A DNA stretch of 64,000 nucleotides from assembly GCA_943369525.1 (NCBI GenBank), contig CALRNL020000012.1, positions 1 to 64,000 on the forward strand, in the 5' to 3' direction. Below, piece by piece: positions 16,199 to 25,010 of the stretch. The translations under genes were made by a program, and so were the position numbers. A model generated the notes under the pieces. That model saw only the letters and a program-made list of their open reading frames with translations. It had not been told where the DNA came from and made no database searches. This stretch comes from BAIKAL-G1 sp943369525 (GTDB lineage Bacteria > Cyanobacteriota > Cyanobacteriia > PCC-6307 > Cyanobiaceae). The number at the start of each line of letters is the position of its first letter. The stretch's first letter is position 1.

Positions 16199-17863
16199 TT
16201 ATGGGGTCTGGAAGAGCCAGTCGCCCAGGTTCTGCAGACCCAGCCCGGCGGTGGCCGACACGAACAGGGCCTGGGGATCGCGGATCCGGGCCTGGCCTAG
16301 GGCGGCGGCGGGGCAGCGATCGATCTGGTTGGCGATCAGGCGGCGGGGGCTCCGGCTGCCCAGGCCATCGAGGATGGCGTGCACCGTGTCGAGTTGGTCT
16401 TCCCAGGCCGGATCGGCCAGGTCCACCACCACCAGCAATTGGTCGGCCTCCAGGGTTTCCTCCAAGGTGGTGCGGAAGGCCTCCACCAGGGGCGGCGGCA
16501 GTTCGCGGATGAAGCCAACCGTGTCGGTGAGCAGCAGGGTCTGGGGCGGTCCGCCGGTGGGATCGGCCCGGCTGATGCGCCGGGTGGTGGCATCGAGGGT
16601 GGCGAACAATTTGTTCTCAGCGAGGACCCCTTCTCCGGCCGCCGGTTTGCTGAGGGCATTGAGCAAGGAACTCTTGCCGGCGTTGGTGTAACCCACCAGC
16701 GCCAGGCGCCGCTGGCCCTGGCGCCCCTGGCGCAGGCGGGCCTGGTGGTCGCCGAGTTTGCCGACATCGGCCTGGAGCTTGTCGATGCGCCGGGCGATGG
16801 CGCGGCGGTCTTTCTCCAGCTGGGTTTCGCCCGGGCCTCTGGTGCCGATGCCGCCGCCCTGGCGCGAGAGGCTGAGGCCCCGGCCGCTCAGGCGGGGCAG
16901 CCGGTAGCGCAGCTGGGCCAGTTCCACCTGGAGGCGGCCGGCGGCGCTGGCGGCCCGTTGGGCAAAGATGTCGAGGATTAGCTCGCTGCGGTCACTGACG
17001 GGCAGGTCCAGCACCCGCTCCAGGTTGCGGGCCTGGGAGGGCCCCAGGTCCCGGTCGGTAACCACCAGGGTGGCGCCGAGTTTGCGGGCCTCCAGGGCGG
17101 CCTCCATCACCTTGCCTTCGCCCCAGAGGCCTTGGGCGGCCCGCTCCGAGCGGCGCTGCTCCACCACCCCCACCGGATCGGCGCCGGCGCTACGCACCAG
17201 CCCCTCCAGTTCGGCGATCTGGCGCTGGCTGGCCTGGCGGTCGCCGCTGCTGAGGGCCAGCAGCAGCACCCGTTCCCGGCCAGAGGGGGTGGCGGCGGGC
17301 AAGGCCCCCCGCTCCGGCCCCGGACCGCCGCCCAGGTCCAGGGCGCAGAGATCCTCCAGGGAGCCTTCGGCCAGCACCTGCCAGGGCTGGTTGCGTTCCT
17401 CGCTGGCGCTAGGGCGCCCCCGGCTTGGTTCACCCAGGCCATAGAGCCCGGCGGGCCAGTGGCCGCCCGCCTGGGGCTGCTGGACGTAACGGAGCCACTG
17501 GCTGGGGGCCAGATCCAACCCCACCACCGCTTCACTGCCCTGGGGTTCGAGCTGGCGCGCTCGGGTGCTGCAGGTGATCAGGCGCAGGCCCGGGCCATGG
17601 CGCCGGGCCGAGCCGGGAAGGCGTTCCAGCAGCCGGCCGGAGTGCTCCAGCGGTCCGATCCACAGCAGGCGGCAGAGGCCGCGGCCATCCACCACCAGGC
17701 TGAGGGGCAGCTCCAGCTCCAGGCTTTCCAGGGCCAGGCGCTGCAGGCTGAGCAGGTCGGCGCCGTGGGCTTCGGGGTGGCGGCGCTGGGCGATGCGCTC
17801 CAGGCGGCGCTCCACCGAGGGGCGCAGGCCGGCGGTGCGCCCCAGCAGGACGGCCTGCTTCAA
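16199..17863 (-). CDS. hflX: Ribosome-associated GTPase HflX
   Basis: The 554-residue GTPase has the HflX N-terminal domain with GEG-like WGEGKV (about 255), RNLERVLDLPVSDRSELILD, the linker SGRGLSLSRQGGGIGTRGPG, Walker A GYTNAGKSSLLN (about 390), G3 LTDTVGF and switch FIRELPP, and NQID (G4). HflX splits stalled 70S ribosomes after stress. The N-terminal 250 residues include an extra family-typical domain found in cyanobacteria. Start is TTG at 17863. It overlaps the HAD gene by 4 bases and is the third gene of the operon. Confidence 0.94.
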   Translation of the reverse strand: MKQAVLLGRTAGLRPSVERRLERIAQRRHPEAHGADLLSLQRLALESLELELPLSLVVDGRGLCRLLWIGPLEHSGRLLERLPGSARRHGPGLRLITCSTRARQLEPQGSEAVVGLDLAPSQWLRYVQQPQAGGHWPAGLYGLGEPSRGRPSASEERNQPWQVLAEGSLEDLCALDLGGGPGPERGALPAATPSGRERVLLLALSSGDRQASQRQIAELEGLVRSAGADPVGVVEQRRSERAAQGLWGEGKVMEAALEARKLGATLVVTDRDLGPSQARNLERVLDLPVSDRSELILDIFAQRAASAAGRLQVELAQLRYRLPRLSGRGLSLSRQGGGIGTRGPGETQLEKDRRAIARRIDKLQADVGKLGDHQARLRQGRQGQRRLALVGYTNAGKSSLLNALSKPAAGEGVLAENKLFATLDATTRRISRADPTGGPPQTLLLTDTVGFIRELPPPLVEAFRTTLEETLEADQLLVVVDLADPAWEDQLDTVHAILDGLGSRSPRRLIANQIDRCPAAALGQARIRDPQALFVSATAGLGLQNLGDWLFQTP

Positions 17864-18603
17864 GGTCGGCGGATCCGGACCCAGGCCAGGCCTGCCGCCT
17901 GGGCCCCCAGTCCATCTTCCGGGCTATCGCCCACATGCCAGGCCTGGGCGGGGCTGAGGCCCAGTTGGTCCAGGGCCAGGGCAAAGGGGGCCGGATCGGG
18001 CTTGGCGGCCCCGGCCGCACTCGACACCACCACCACCGAGATCCAGTCGGCCAGCCCCAGATCCCGCAGCAGGCCGATCAGGCGGCCATCGAAATTGCTC
18101 ACCACCGCCAGGCGCAAGCCGCGGCGGTGCCAGCGCTCGAGGGCCCCGGCCACGTGGTCGTAAACCATCCAGAGATCGGCTTCGGCAAAGCGATCAAACA
18201 GGGCATCGCTGAGGCCCGGTGGCATGGGCTGCTCGACCCCGACGGCGGCCAGGGCCGCGGCGATGCGATCGGCCCACCAATGGCGCTCGGCGGCTTCGAG
18301 GGCCGCGCCATCGAGGCCCGGGAAGGCCAGGGGCGGCGCCTGGCAATGGATGCGCGGGAATACCGCATCGATCGCCTCTGCGGCCACGGTCAGGCCGTGG
18401 TCGGCGGCCAGGGCGGCGTAGGTGTGGCCCACGGACTGGCGCAGGCCGATCAGGGTGCCCATGGCATCGAGCAGCAGGCCCTGGGGGGGCGGCAGGGCCG
18501 GCGCCCAAGGCAGGGCCGGGGTCCTAGCCAGGGCTGGGGTCCTAGCCAGGACTGGGGCAACGGCCCGGGATTGCGGGTCCCTTGGCGAGGGAGGGGGGCT
18601 CAT
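17860..18603 (-). CDS. HAD superfamily hydrolase (HAD-IA)
   Basis: The 247-residue protein has the HAD motif I LLLDAMGTLIGLR (about residues 40-52; a DxMGT variant), motif II AVVSNFD, the family lysine in AAKPDPAPFALAL and motif IV HVGDSPEDGLGAQAAG. The domain layout with a helical cap fits subfamily IA (HDHD3-like). Such enzymes are phosphatases or dehalogenases; the substrate cannot be read from sequence. The first 35 residues are Ala/Pro-rich with three short near-repeats (ARTPAL) and may not belong to the mature protein. It overlaps both its neighbours by 4 bases. Confidence 0.85.
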   Translation of the reverse strand: MSPPPSPRDPQSRAVAPVLARTPALARTPALPWAPALPPPQGLLLDAMGTLIGLRQSVGHTYAALAADHGLTVAAEAIDAVFPRIHCQAPPLAFPGLDGAALEAAERHWWADRIAAALAAVGVEQPMPPGLSDALFDRFAEADLWMVYDHVAGALERWHRRGLRLAVVSNFDGRLIGLLRDLGLADWISVVVVSSAAGAAKPDPAPFALALDQLGLSPAQAWHVGDSPEDGLGAQAAGLAWVRIRRP

Positions 18604-19820
18604 CGCCAGTCCGCCAGCCAGCCGGCAGCCACCCGCAGCTGGTGGGACAGCCCCGGCATGCGGGCCAGGTAGGCCAGTTGGCGGATCTGGAAGGCGGCCG
18701 GACCGGCCAGGGTGAGGCCCAGGCCCGTGAGGCTCGCCTGGCCGATGCCCAGGCCGACCATTTCGCCGAGGTCATGCCACTGGAACGGTTTGAGCGGCTG
18801 GCCCGCCAGGGAGAGCATCAGGTTGGTGGCCAGCTGCTGGGCCTGTTGGTAGGCCACCTGGGCCGTGGCCGGTAGGGGCGGCTGGTCGTCGCCGCAGAGG
18901 GCCCCATCCCCCAGGGCAAACAGGTCGCTGAGGCCCGGCACCTGCAGGTCGCTCTGGCAGTAGAGCCGGCCGCGGCGATCGCGCTGCGGGGCCGGGCTGA
19001 TCGGCGGCAGGTTTGGGGCCATGCCCGCGGTCCAGATCACCGCATCCGCCGGCAGCCGCTCCCGTTGCACCGGCAGGACCTCCCTGGCTGGCGACGCCCC
19101 GGCAGGGGCCAGGGGGGGGAGCCCCCCCCGCACCAGCTCCAGGGCGGTGGCATCGATGCGCTCAACCCGGGTGCCCGTGCGCAGGTGAATGTCGCGGCGC
19201 AGCAGGGCACTGCGGGCCTGGTCCCGGTTGAAGGAGCGGCCGTTGGGCAGGAGTTCCGGGCCCTGTTCGACCAGCTCCAGGATCGTGCTGCCTTCGAGCA
19301 GGTCGGCCAGTTTGCAGATCAGCTCGACGCCACTGGGCCCTGCCCCCACCACCACCAGCCGCTGCAGGGGCCGCTGGCGTTGCTTGAGCCGCTGGATCAG
19401 GACCTGGAGCCGCTCCACATCGGCCAGGCTGCGGAAGTCGAGGGCGTGCTCCGCCACGCCGGCAATGCCGAAGTCCTCCCTGCGGCCGCCGGTGGCCAGC
19501 ACCAGCCGGCTGTAGGCGACCTGGCGGCCCGAGTCGGTTTGCAGGCAGTGGCTGGCCGTGTCGACATGGGCGACCCGATCCCGCAGCCAGGCCACCCCCC
19601 GGCCGGCCAGCAGGGTGTCGTAACGGGGGGCCACCTCCCAGCGGCGCAATTCACCGCTGAGCAGTTCGTAGAGCAGGGGCAGGAACAGGAACCGCTCCTG
19701 GGGCTCGATCAACAGGATCGGCGGATGCTGCTTTTGGCCCGCCAGGGCCAGGGCCGTGGTTAGGCCACCGAAACCGCCTCCGGCAATCACCACGGGAGCG
19801 GGCTTGGGGGTCGGCACCAT
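18600..19820 (-). CDS. NAD(P)H:quinone oxidoreductase, NDH-2-like flavoprotein
   Basis: The 406-residue protein has two nucleotide-binding folds: the first with VVIAGGGFGGLTTALAL (residues about 9-25), the second with RLVVVGAGPSGVELICKLADL (about 153-173). A GDGALCG element (about 300) is the FAD-binding region near the C-terminus. The layout is that of type II NADH dehydrogenases. In cyanobacteria this family includes NdbB, which reduces demethylphylloquinone in vitamin K1 synthesis, and NdbA/NdbC; which is meant here cannot be fixed. It is the first gene of a three-gene overlapping operon. The 60 bases to cysH form a divergent promoter region. Confidence 0.85.
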   Translation of the reverse strand: MVPTPKPAPVVIAGGGFGGLTTALALAGQKQHPPILLIEPQERFLFLPLLYELLSGELRRWEVAPRYDTLLAGRGVAWLRDRVAHVDTASHCLQTDSGRQVAYSRLVLATGGRREDFGIAGVAEHALDFRSLADVERLQVLIQRLKQRQRPLQRLVVVGAGPSGVELICKLADLLEGSTILELVEQGPELLPNGRSFNRDQARSALLRRDIHLRTGTRVERIDATALELVRGGLPPLAPAGASPAREVLPVQRERLPADAVIWTAGMAPNLPPISPAPQRDRRGRLYCQSDLQVPGLSDLFALGDGALCGDDQPPLPATAQVAYQQAQQLATNLMLSLAGQPLKPFQWHDLGEMVGLGIGQASLTGLGLTLAGPAAFQIRQLAYLARMPGLSHQLRVAAGWLADWR

Positions 19821-19880
19821 CGGCGCAGCCGTCTTTGGGGAAATTTTTTAAACCCTAACCAGGGCCGCCGGCGCGGGAAG

Positions 19881-20687
19881 ATGGGGGCCATGACAAGCAC
19901 CCTTGCTGATTTGGCGCGGCGCGGCGACCCGGTCCCCGATCCGGACCAGCCCCTGGCTGGCGATCCGGCTGGGGATCCCGCCTTTGAGCAGGCGCTGGTC
20001 TGCCAGGAGCTGGCCCAGGGCGATGCGGCTAGCCGCCTGCGCTGGGGGCTGGAGACCTTCGGCGCTGGCTTTGCGCTCACCACCAGCTTTGGCATCCAAT
20101 CGGCGGTGTTGCTGCACCAAATCAGCCGGCTGGATCGGCCCGTGCCGGTGATTTGGGTGGATACGGGCTACCTCCCCCCCGAGACCTATCGCTATGCCGA
20201 AACCCTTACGACCCTGCTCGACCTGCGCCTAACCGTCGCCCAGGCCGACCTGAGCCCGGCCCGGATGGAGGCCCTCCACGGCCAGCTCTGGAACACCGGC
20301 ACGCTTGAAGACATGGAGCTTTACCTGCGCCTGCGCAAGGTGGACCCCCTGGACCGGGCCATGGAGGCCCTGGGCGTTCGCTGCTGGGCCAGCGGCGTGC
20401 GCGGCGGCCAGACCGACCACCGCCAGGCCATGGAACCCCTGGCCAAGGTGCGCCAGCGCTGGTCGTTGCGGCCCCTGCTCGATTGGTCGAAGAAAGATGT
20501 TTTCTATTACATGCAGGAGCACAAGCTTCCCCAGCACCCCCTGTTTGAGCAGGGCTATTCCACCGTGGGCGACTGGCATTCCAGCGGTCCTGACGACGGC
20601 ACCAGTTCGGGGCGGGCCACCCGCTTCGGAGGCCTCAAGCAGGAATGCGGCATCCACCTGCCCGGGGTGATGGGCGAGGGCATCTAG
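19881..20687 (+). CDS. cysH: Phosphoadenylyl-sulfate reductase (thioredoxin)
   Basis: The 268-residue protein shows TTSFGIQSAVLLHQ (PAPS-binding loop), VIWVDTGYLPPETYRYAE, WASGVRGGQTDHRQAM, and the C-terminal ECGIHLPG with catalytic cysteine. The APS-reductase-type CC and CxxC cluster cysteines are absent: there is only one Cys in the RCWASG position. Hence this is a PAPS-specific, thioredoxin-dependent enzyme of assimilatory sulfate reduction. Start is ATG 19881 or 19890. It is followed immediately by coaX (no gap). Confidence 0.93.
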   Translation: MGAMTSTLADLARRGDPVPDPDQPLAGDPAGDPAFEQALVCQELAQGDAASRLRWGLETFGAGFALTTSFGIQSAVLLHQISRLDRPVPVIWVDTGYLPPETYRYAETLTTLLDLRLTVAQADLSPARMEALHGQLWNTGTLEDMELYLRLRKVDPLDRAMEALGVRCWASGVRGGQTDHRQAMEPLAKVRQRWSLRPLLDWSKKDVFYYMQEHKLPQHPLFEQGYSTVGDWHSSGPDDGTSSGRATRFGGLKQECGIHLPGVMGEGI

Positions 20688-21521
20688 GTGGCGATGGCCC
20701 CTGGCGCCGCCTGGGCTGGTCCGGGCCCGGGGGCCGTGGTGCTGCTTGGCAATAGCCGCTGGCACTGGGCTGACCTGGCGGCCGGGGATGGGGACCCTGG
20801 CCCTGGCGCCAGCAATTTGCACGACCCTGGCCCAGGGGTTGCCCTGCGCTGTTTCCACACCTCGGCCGCGCCCCACCCCCTGCCGATCCCGCCGGCCCGG
20901 TGGCGGGCCTGGGCGGCGGTGGGGGCGGCGCCTTCGGGCCTCAACCTGCCGGCAGAGCGGCAGCTGGCCCTGGACCAGGTGCCCCTGGCCGCCATGCCCC
21001 CCTGGCTCGGCATCGATCGGGCCCTGGTGGGCTGGGGGGCCTGGCGGCGCCAAGCCCTGGTCAGCCAGGCACCTTCGGTGCTAGTGGCCGATGCGGGCAC
21101 GGCCCTGAGCCTGACCCTGGTGGATGGGGAGGGCCGCTTCTGCGGTGGCCGGCTGGCGGCGGGGGTGGGCTTGCAGCTGCGGGCCCTGGCCAGCGCCACG
21201 GCCCTGCTGCCTCCGGTGGATCAGGCCTGGTGGCAAGGGCCCAGCCCAGGGCCCTGGCCGCTGGAGACCCGCGACGCCATGTTGCGGGGCTGCCTGGAGG
21301 CCGGGGCCGCGGCGATCGCCCAGGCCTGGCGCCAGGGCTGGGACTCCGCCGGGGCGGGCAGCTCGGCTCGGACCAGCGCGCTCTGGCTCACGGGGGGCGA
21401 TGGGGCGGCCCTGGCGCCCCTGTTGGCGGCCCAGGGCGTGCCGTTCACGGCGGCCCCGAACCTAGCCCTGGAAAGCCTGGCGGCCCTGGCCGTGGCTCGC
21501 GAGCAGGCGCGTCTCGATTGA
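20688..21521 (+). CDS. coaX: Type III pantothenate kinase
   Basis: The 277-residue protein has the CoaX ASKHA pattern: the N-terminal VVLLGNSRWHWADL (in place of the usual D-x-G-N-T), LGIDRALVGWGAW, the second phosphate loop VADAGTALSLTLVDGEG, and GGRLAAGVGLQLRAL. It starts directly after the cysH stop (GTG 20688 or ATG 20694). CoaX phosphorylates pantothenate, the first step to coenzyme A; it is not inhibited by CoA in characterised members. The first loop has Asn-Ser where many members have Asp-x-Gly-Asn-Thr, a variant I would accept for cyanobacteria. Confidence 0.85.
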   Translation: MAMAPGAAWAGPGPGAVVLLGNSRWHWADLAAGDGDPGPGASNLHDPGPGVALRCFHTSAAPHPLPIPPARWRAWAAVGAAPSGLNLPAERQLALDQVPLAAMPPWLGIDRALVGWGAWRRQALVSQAPSVLVADAGTALSLTLVDGEGRFCGGRLAAGVGLQLRALASATALLPPVDQAWWQGPSPGPWPLETRDAMLRGCLEAGAAAIAQAWRQGWDSAGAGSSARTSALWLTGGDGAALAPLLAAQGVPFTAAPNLALESLAALAVAREQARLD

Positions 21522-21819
21522 TGCAGGCGGGGTTGCTGGGCCGCTGGCTAAAGTTGGTTGATGCAGGCTTGGTTGGATTGGAACAGGCACAAACGCCAGG
21601 GCAGTGAAGTGGGCTGCAGATGGATGCCAAATCAGCTTGAAATCGCCCCGTCGCAAGGGTCCAAGTGCAATTGCCTGGTTAAGCCCGGGCTTGACGGATT
21701 TTGATTGCCCATGCTAAAAATAATCAGCCTGGGTGATTGGGCTTCATTGGCTGCAACTAATAGTGCCATTGGAATCCTTCTTCCGGGATAATTATTCTGA
21801 CTGGATCGAAAAGTAGGCT
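21522..21819. other. AT-richer gap between coaX and the PEBP gene
   Basis: No gene is visible. It contains the promoter candidate at 21691-21720. The composition is clearly more AT-rich than the surrounding genes. Confidence 0.4.
21691..21720 (+). promoter_or_regulatory. Candidate sigma-70 promoter of the PEBP gene
   Basis: A -35 TTGACG (21691-21696) and an extended -10 TGC TAAAAA (21715-21720) are spaced by 18 bases. Transcription would start near 21728, about 90 bases before the first possible start codon. Confidence 0.4.
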
Positions 21820-22500
21820 TTGAAAGCCTTCTTTGCTCGTGTTTTTGTTCTCTGGATGGTTCTTATGGCTCGATTGTTTTCTAGGTTTTCTGTTTGCCGG
21901 TTGTCGCTGCCGCCTTCCTCAGGCTTGTTGGCAGCTTGTCTTGCCTGGGGTGCGCCCATGGTTGCCAGCCTGGTTTTGGCGGCTGGGCCGGCGAGGGCGG
22001 CAGATTTTTCCTTATCCAGCCGGGACATTCCAGCGAATAGTATTATAGGCAAGAAGTATATTTTTAATGGGTTTGGGTGTACTGGCGATAATATTTCTCC
22101 CCAGTTGAGCTGGAAAAATCCGCCGACTGGCACCAAGGGCTATGCGATTTTGGTGCACGATCCCGATGCGCCAACCGGCGGAAGCGGTTGGTGGCATTGG
22201 CTTGCCGTCAATCTGCCCGCCAGCATGGGAAGTCTGGAGGCCGGGGGCCTGAGCCCAGCCGCTTTGGCCGCTGCGCCGGCGATCCGCCAAGTGAAGACCG
22301 ATTACGGCACCCCAACCTATGGAGGACCCTGCCCGCCAATCGGGGACAGGCCCCATCGCTATATCTTCACGATTTACGCCCTAAAAGTTGCCCCATTGGA
22401 GATCCCTGAGGGGGCTACGGCGGCCCTAGTGGGCTATCTGGTGAATGCCAACAGCTTGGCTAAGGCCTCATTCACCGCCCTCTACGGCCGCACCCCCTAA
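21820..22500 (+). CDS. YbhB/YbcL family (PEBP) secreted protein
   Basis: The 226-residue protein carries a signal-like hydrophobic N-terminus, then the PEBP core: FNGFGCTGDNISPQLSWKNPP, AILVHDPDAPTGG, WWHWLAVNLPA, and TYGGPCPPIGDRPHRYIFT with the conserved GPCPP and phospho-ligand pocket. Bacterial YbhB/YbcL members are periplasmic proteins of unclear role, related to Raf kinase inhibitor protein. A cleavage site follows GPARA-A at about residue 60 from TTG 21820. An ATG at 21856 would give a shorter but still long signal region and is equally likely. Confidence 0.85.
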   Translation: MKAFFARVFVLWMVLMARLFSRFSVCRLSLPPSSGLLAACLAWGAPMVASLVLAAGPARAADFSLSSRDIPANSIIGKKYIFNGFGCTGDNISPQLSWKNPPTGTKGYAILVHDPDAPTGGSGWWHWLAVNLPASMGSLEAGGLSPAALAAAPAIRQVKTDYGTPTYGGPCPPIGDRPHRYIFTIYALKVAPLEIPEGATAALVGYLVNANSLAKASFTALYGRTP

Positions 22501-22623
22501 GGCGGTTGCCTGGGAACTCGCCAAGGGGCCCCAGCCATGACGAGGTTAGGCTAGGGCCCGGCCGGGGTGACCCCTTTAACAGGCCCTGACCTACAACCCT
22601 TGCCAGGCGAATGGATAGGCCCA

Positions 22624-22637
22624 GGCCCCTAGGGGCC
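22624..22637. repeat. 14-base perfect palindrome at the bcp stop
   Basis: GGCCCCTAGGGGCC lies just 3 bases after the bcp stop on the minus strand and between two convergent genes. It has no T-run; a structural element at a transcript end is possible. Confidence 0.35.
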
Positions 22638-22640
22638 AGC

Positions 22641-23108
22641 TCAACCCAGCTTGAGGTCCTTAAGGATCTGGTCGGCCATGGTTTCGGCCTTCACCTTGAG
22701 ATAGATCAGCTCCAAGTTGCCGATGGGGTCGACCACAAAGGTGTGGCGCATCATGCCCATATACTCCTTGCCCATGAACTTTTTAAGCCCATAGCTGCCG
22801 TAGGACTCGGCCACCAGGCAGGGTTCGGCGTCGCTTAGTAGACTAAAGGGCAGATCGTATTTCTTGATGAATTTGCTGTGGCTGGTGGCGCCATCTTTGC
22901 TGATCCCAAGCACAACCATGCTCTTGTCTTCGATTGCAGCCCACTGGTCGCGGAAATTGCAGGCTTCCTTGGTGCAACCAGGGGTGTCATCTTTGGGATA
23001 GAAGTAGATCACAACCCGCTGGCCCCGCAGCGCCGACAGGGTGACCGGATTGCCGTCCTGGTCGGGCAGGGTGAATTCGGGGGCTGGATCGCCGATCTGG
23101 AGGGCCAT
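22641..23108 (-). CDS. bcp: Thioredoxin-dependent thiol peroxidase (peroxiredoxin Q)
   Basis: The 155-residue protein has the PrxQ pattern: MALQIGDPAPEFTLPDQDG, then YFYPKDDTPGCTKEACNFRD with peroxidatic Cys45 and resolving Cys50 five residues later, and FVVDPIGN. PrxQ enzymes reduce peroxides with thioredoxin. The gene sits convergent with the PEBP gene. It is the second peroxiredoxin in the window, after the 1-Cys type at 15444-16079. Confidence 0.94.
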   Translation of the reverse strand: MALQIGDPAPEFTLPDQDGNPVTLSALRGQRVVIYFYPKDDTPGCTKEACNFRDQWAAIEDKSMVVLGISKDGATSHSKFIKKYDLPFSLLSDAEPCLVAESYGSYGLKKFMGKEYMGMMRHTFVVDPIGNLELIYLKVKAETMADQILKDLKLG

Positions 23109-23424
23109 GGCTCGCGCGCGGAACGGCTTTGGAGCCTAGGCGGATTGGCCTAGGGGCTGGCCTGCTGGCCCTCCCGCCCAGCCCCTGGCCTGCATCGCTG
23201 TCCTTTCCACGGCCCGGCCAGGCTCCCAGGCGCGCCGGTTTTGCTGTCGATGGGCACCAGCGCTCTGGGGGTTTGGCCCCAGGCCCAGACCTGGGATCCC
23301 CTCGCAGCACTTCATTTTGGGGCGGCCGGACCCCGGCTTCCAGCCGGAATCGCACCCCAGGGGGGCGATCGTCCGGGCCCTCGCCCCCCCTGGCCGGTTG
23401 GCCGGGCTCCCTAACGTCGTTGGC

Positions 23425-24051
23425 GTGGCTGAACCTTCCCTGGGGACCCCCAACCCGGGGGGGCTGGCCCTGCGCTTGGCCGTGGGCGGGGTATTGCTGG
23501 GCCTCGGCCTGGCGGGACTGGCCCAGCTATCCCTGGAGCCGCCGCTCCTGCCCCCCTTGGGCAGCCCGCTTGGCGGTTCTGCTGCCGACGCCCCCCTCGC
23601 CGCCGCTGCGGCTGGTTCGGCTACGGCCCCAGGGGTGCCAGGGCCGCCAGCCAGTGGGGCCGACCTGCTGGCCGATCTCGATCGCCAGGAGGCTCTCCAG
23701 GATGGGCGCCAGCGGGCCACGCTGCTGTTGAGCAGTTTTGTGGGCGCCGAAATGGCCCGCTTTTTCTGGGGCGGTTTCAGTGGCTATCTCGATGGGCTCG
23801 GCCTCGAGCCCCCTGAAGACATGGCCGTGAGGCTGACGCTGCCGGCCTCCCCTGCCGCCGGCGTGCAGCTGGAACTCACGCCCCGGCAGGGCGGTGAGCG
23901 GTATCTGGCCCGGGTGGTGGCCGCTGGCAGCGTTCCCCGTGGGATCGCCTGCCGCGGTGAAGGGCCGGTGGGGGCCTTTCGGCTGCGGGGCAACCACCTG
24001 CTCTGTCCGCCGGGTTGGCAGGAGTTGCCGTTCCAGCGGGCGCGCCGCTGA
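23425..24051 (+). CDS. Membrane-anchored hypothetical protein
   Basis: From GTG 23425 the 208-residue product has an N-terminal span (ALRLAVGGVLLGLGLAGLAQ), an Ala/Pro-rich linker and a soluble domain from about residue 85 with DLLADLDRQEALQDGRQRATLLLSS, FFWGGFSGY and a C-terminal beta region ending CRGEGPVGAFRLRGNHLLC. Two cysteines bracket that last part and may form a disulfide, which fits a periplasmic location. The frame extends upstream to TTG 23317, but that part is charged and lacks a signal. No known domain recognised. Confidence 0.55.
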   Translation: MAEPSLGTPNPGGLALRLAVGGVLLGLGLAGLAQLSLEPPLLPPLGSPLGGSAADAPLAAAAAGSATAPGVPGPPASGADLLADLDRQEALQDGRQRATLLLSSFVGAEMARFFWGGFSGYLDGLGLEPPEDMAVRLTLPASPAAGVQLELTPRQGGERYLARVVAAGSVPRGIACRGEGPVGAFRLRGNHLLCPPGWQELPFQRARR

Positions 24052-24194
24052 TGCTGGCTTGCCGAACCCGACCGCGCCGCTGCGGCATCGGGCGTCTGCC
24101 AACCCGGGGGTTGGGGGCCGGTCCCCGGGGTAGGGGTGGCCATGGGAGTGCTTGAAGCGCCGTCGTTGGCTGGCTGGCTTCGCCCTGGCCAGCG

Positions 24195-25010
24195 ATGATC
24201 GGGCCCATGCAGATGCCCGGCTCAGCGATGGTGCCCGTCTCCCAGGCCCCACGGCCAGGCCGTCTTGGCTCCAGGCTCGTTTCGGTTCTCCTGGCCGGGC
24301 TCGCCGGCCCGGTTGGCCTGGGGGCCCTGGTTCCCCTGGCTGTCCGAGCCCAGGCTGCTGGGTCTGGACCCGCGACCCAACCGCTCCGGGTTGACGGCGG
24401 TTCAAGCCTTGCCGTTGGGACCGCCAACGGCCGCGAGGTGATCCCCGTGCGCTGGACCAGCGGTGTGGGGGTTTGGTCGCTTCAGCCGGAGGCGATTCGC
24501 CGCTTTGTTGAAACCGGTGTGGTGAGCGACCGCTCCTTGGCCAGCGCCATCGACCGATCTGGCTGGAGCGCCGAGGAGCTGCGTCTTGGTCTGGCCAAGC
24601 CCTACAGCGTGGATCTGGTGGCCCTGGCCCGTTTCCTCTATGGCCGCGATGGCCTGGCCTTCCTGCGCAACCAGACCCGAGGCTACGGGCCGTCAAGCAC
24701 CCAGGCCCCCTATGCGGTGGAAGCCCTGCGCTCGGCGATCATTGCCGCCGCTGCGGGCGGCCAGATCTCGGCGCTGGCGATCATGGCCAACTTGCCCACC
24801 GACTTCAGCACCGTCCAGGCCTGTGGCCGCGATGCCAGTCGCCCGAATGTCTGCGCCGCCGGCCACTGTGTCGGCGAGGCCCAGTGCACGTCCTTGTTGT
24901 CCTGGTATGTGTTCCTGCCGGCCTGTCTGCAGGCCAACCAGGCCCGCCAGGTATCTCCCGCCGGCTTGGCTCCCCTGGGAAGCTCGCCTACGCCAGGCCT
25001 GAAGCCCTAA
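24195..25010 (+). CDS. Secreted stand-alone DUF1400 protein with Cys-rich tail
   Basis: The 271-residue product has a long N-terminus with a hydrophobic export segment (about 28-50), then the DUF1400 pattern: SLQPEAIRRFVETGVVSDRS, SAEELRLGLAKPYSVDLVAL, ARFLYGRDGLAFL, ALRSAIIAAAAGGQISALAI, NLPTDFSTV. In cyanobacteria DUF1400 is usually the N-terminal part of an alpha/beta hydrolase; here no hydrolase follows. Instead the last 45 residues contain five cysteines (VQAC, NVC, GHC, AQC, PAC). Exported to the periplasm by inference. The 3' end overlaps rarA by 4 bases, convergent. Confidence 0.65.
   Translation: MIGPMQMPGSAMVPVSQAPRPGRLGSRLVSVLLAGLAGPVGLGALVPLAVRAQAAGSGPATQPLRVDGGSSLAVGTANGREVIPVRWTSGVGVWSLQPEAIRRFVETGVVSDRSLASAIDRSGWSAEELRLGLAKPYSVDLVALARFLYGRDGLAFLRNQTRGYGPSSTQAPYAVEALRSAIIAAAAGGQISALAIMANLPTDFSTVQACGRDASRPNVCAAGHCVGEAQCTSLLSWYVFLPACLQANQARQVSPAGLAPLGSSPTPGLKP

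Noticed and set aside
17132..18163. 343-codon plus-strand frame across hflX and the HAD gene
   Set aside because: Runs antisense to two clear genes; no domain of its own.
23527..24696. 389-codon minus-strand frame
   Set aside because: Opposite the membrane-anchored and DUF1400 genes; Pro/Arg/Gly-rich with no motif.
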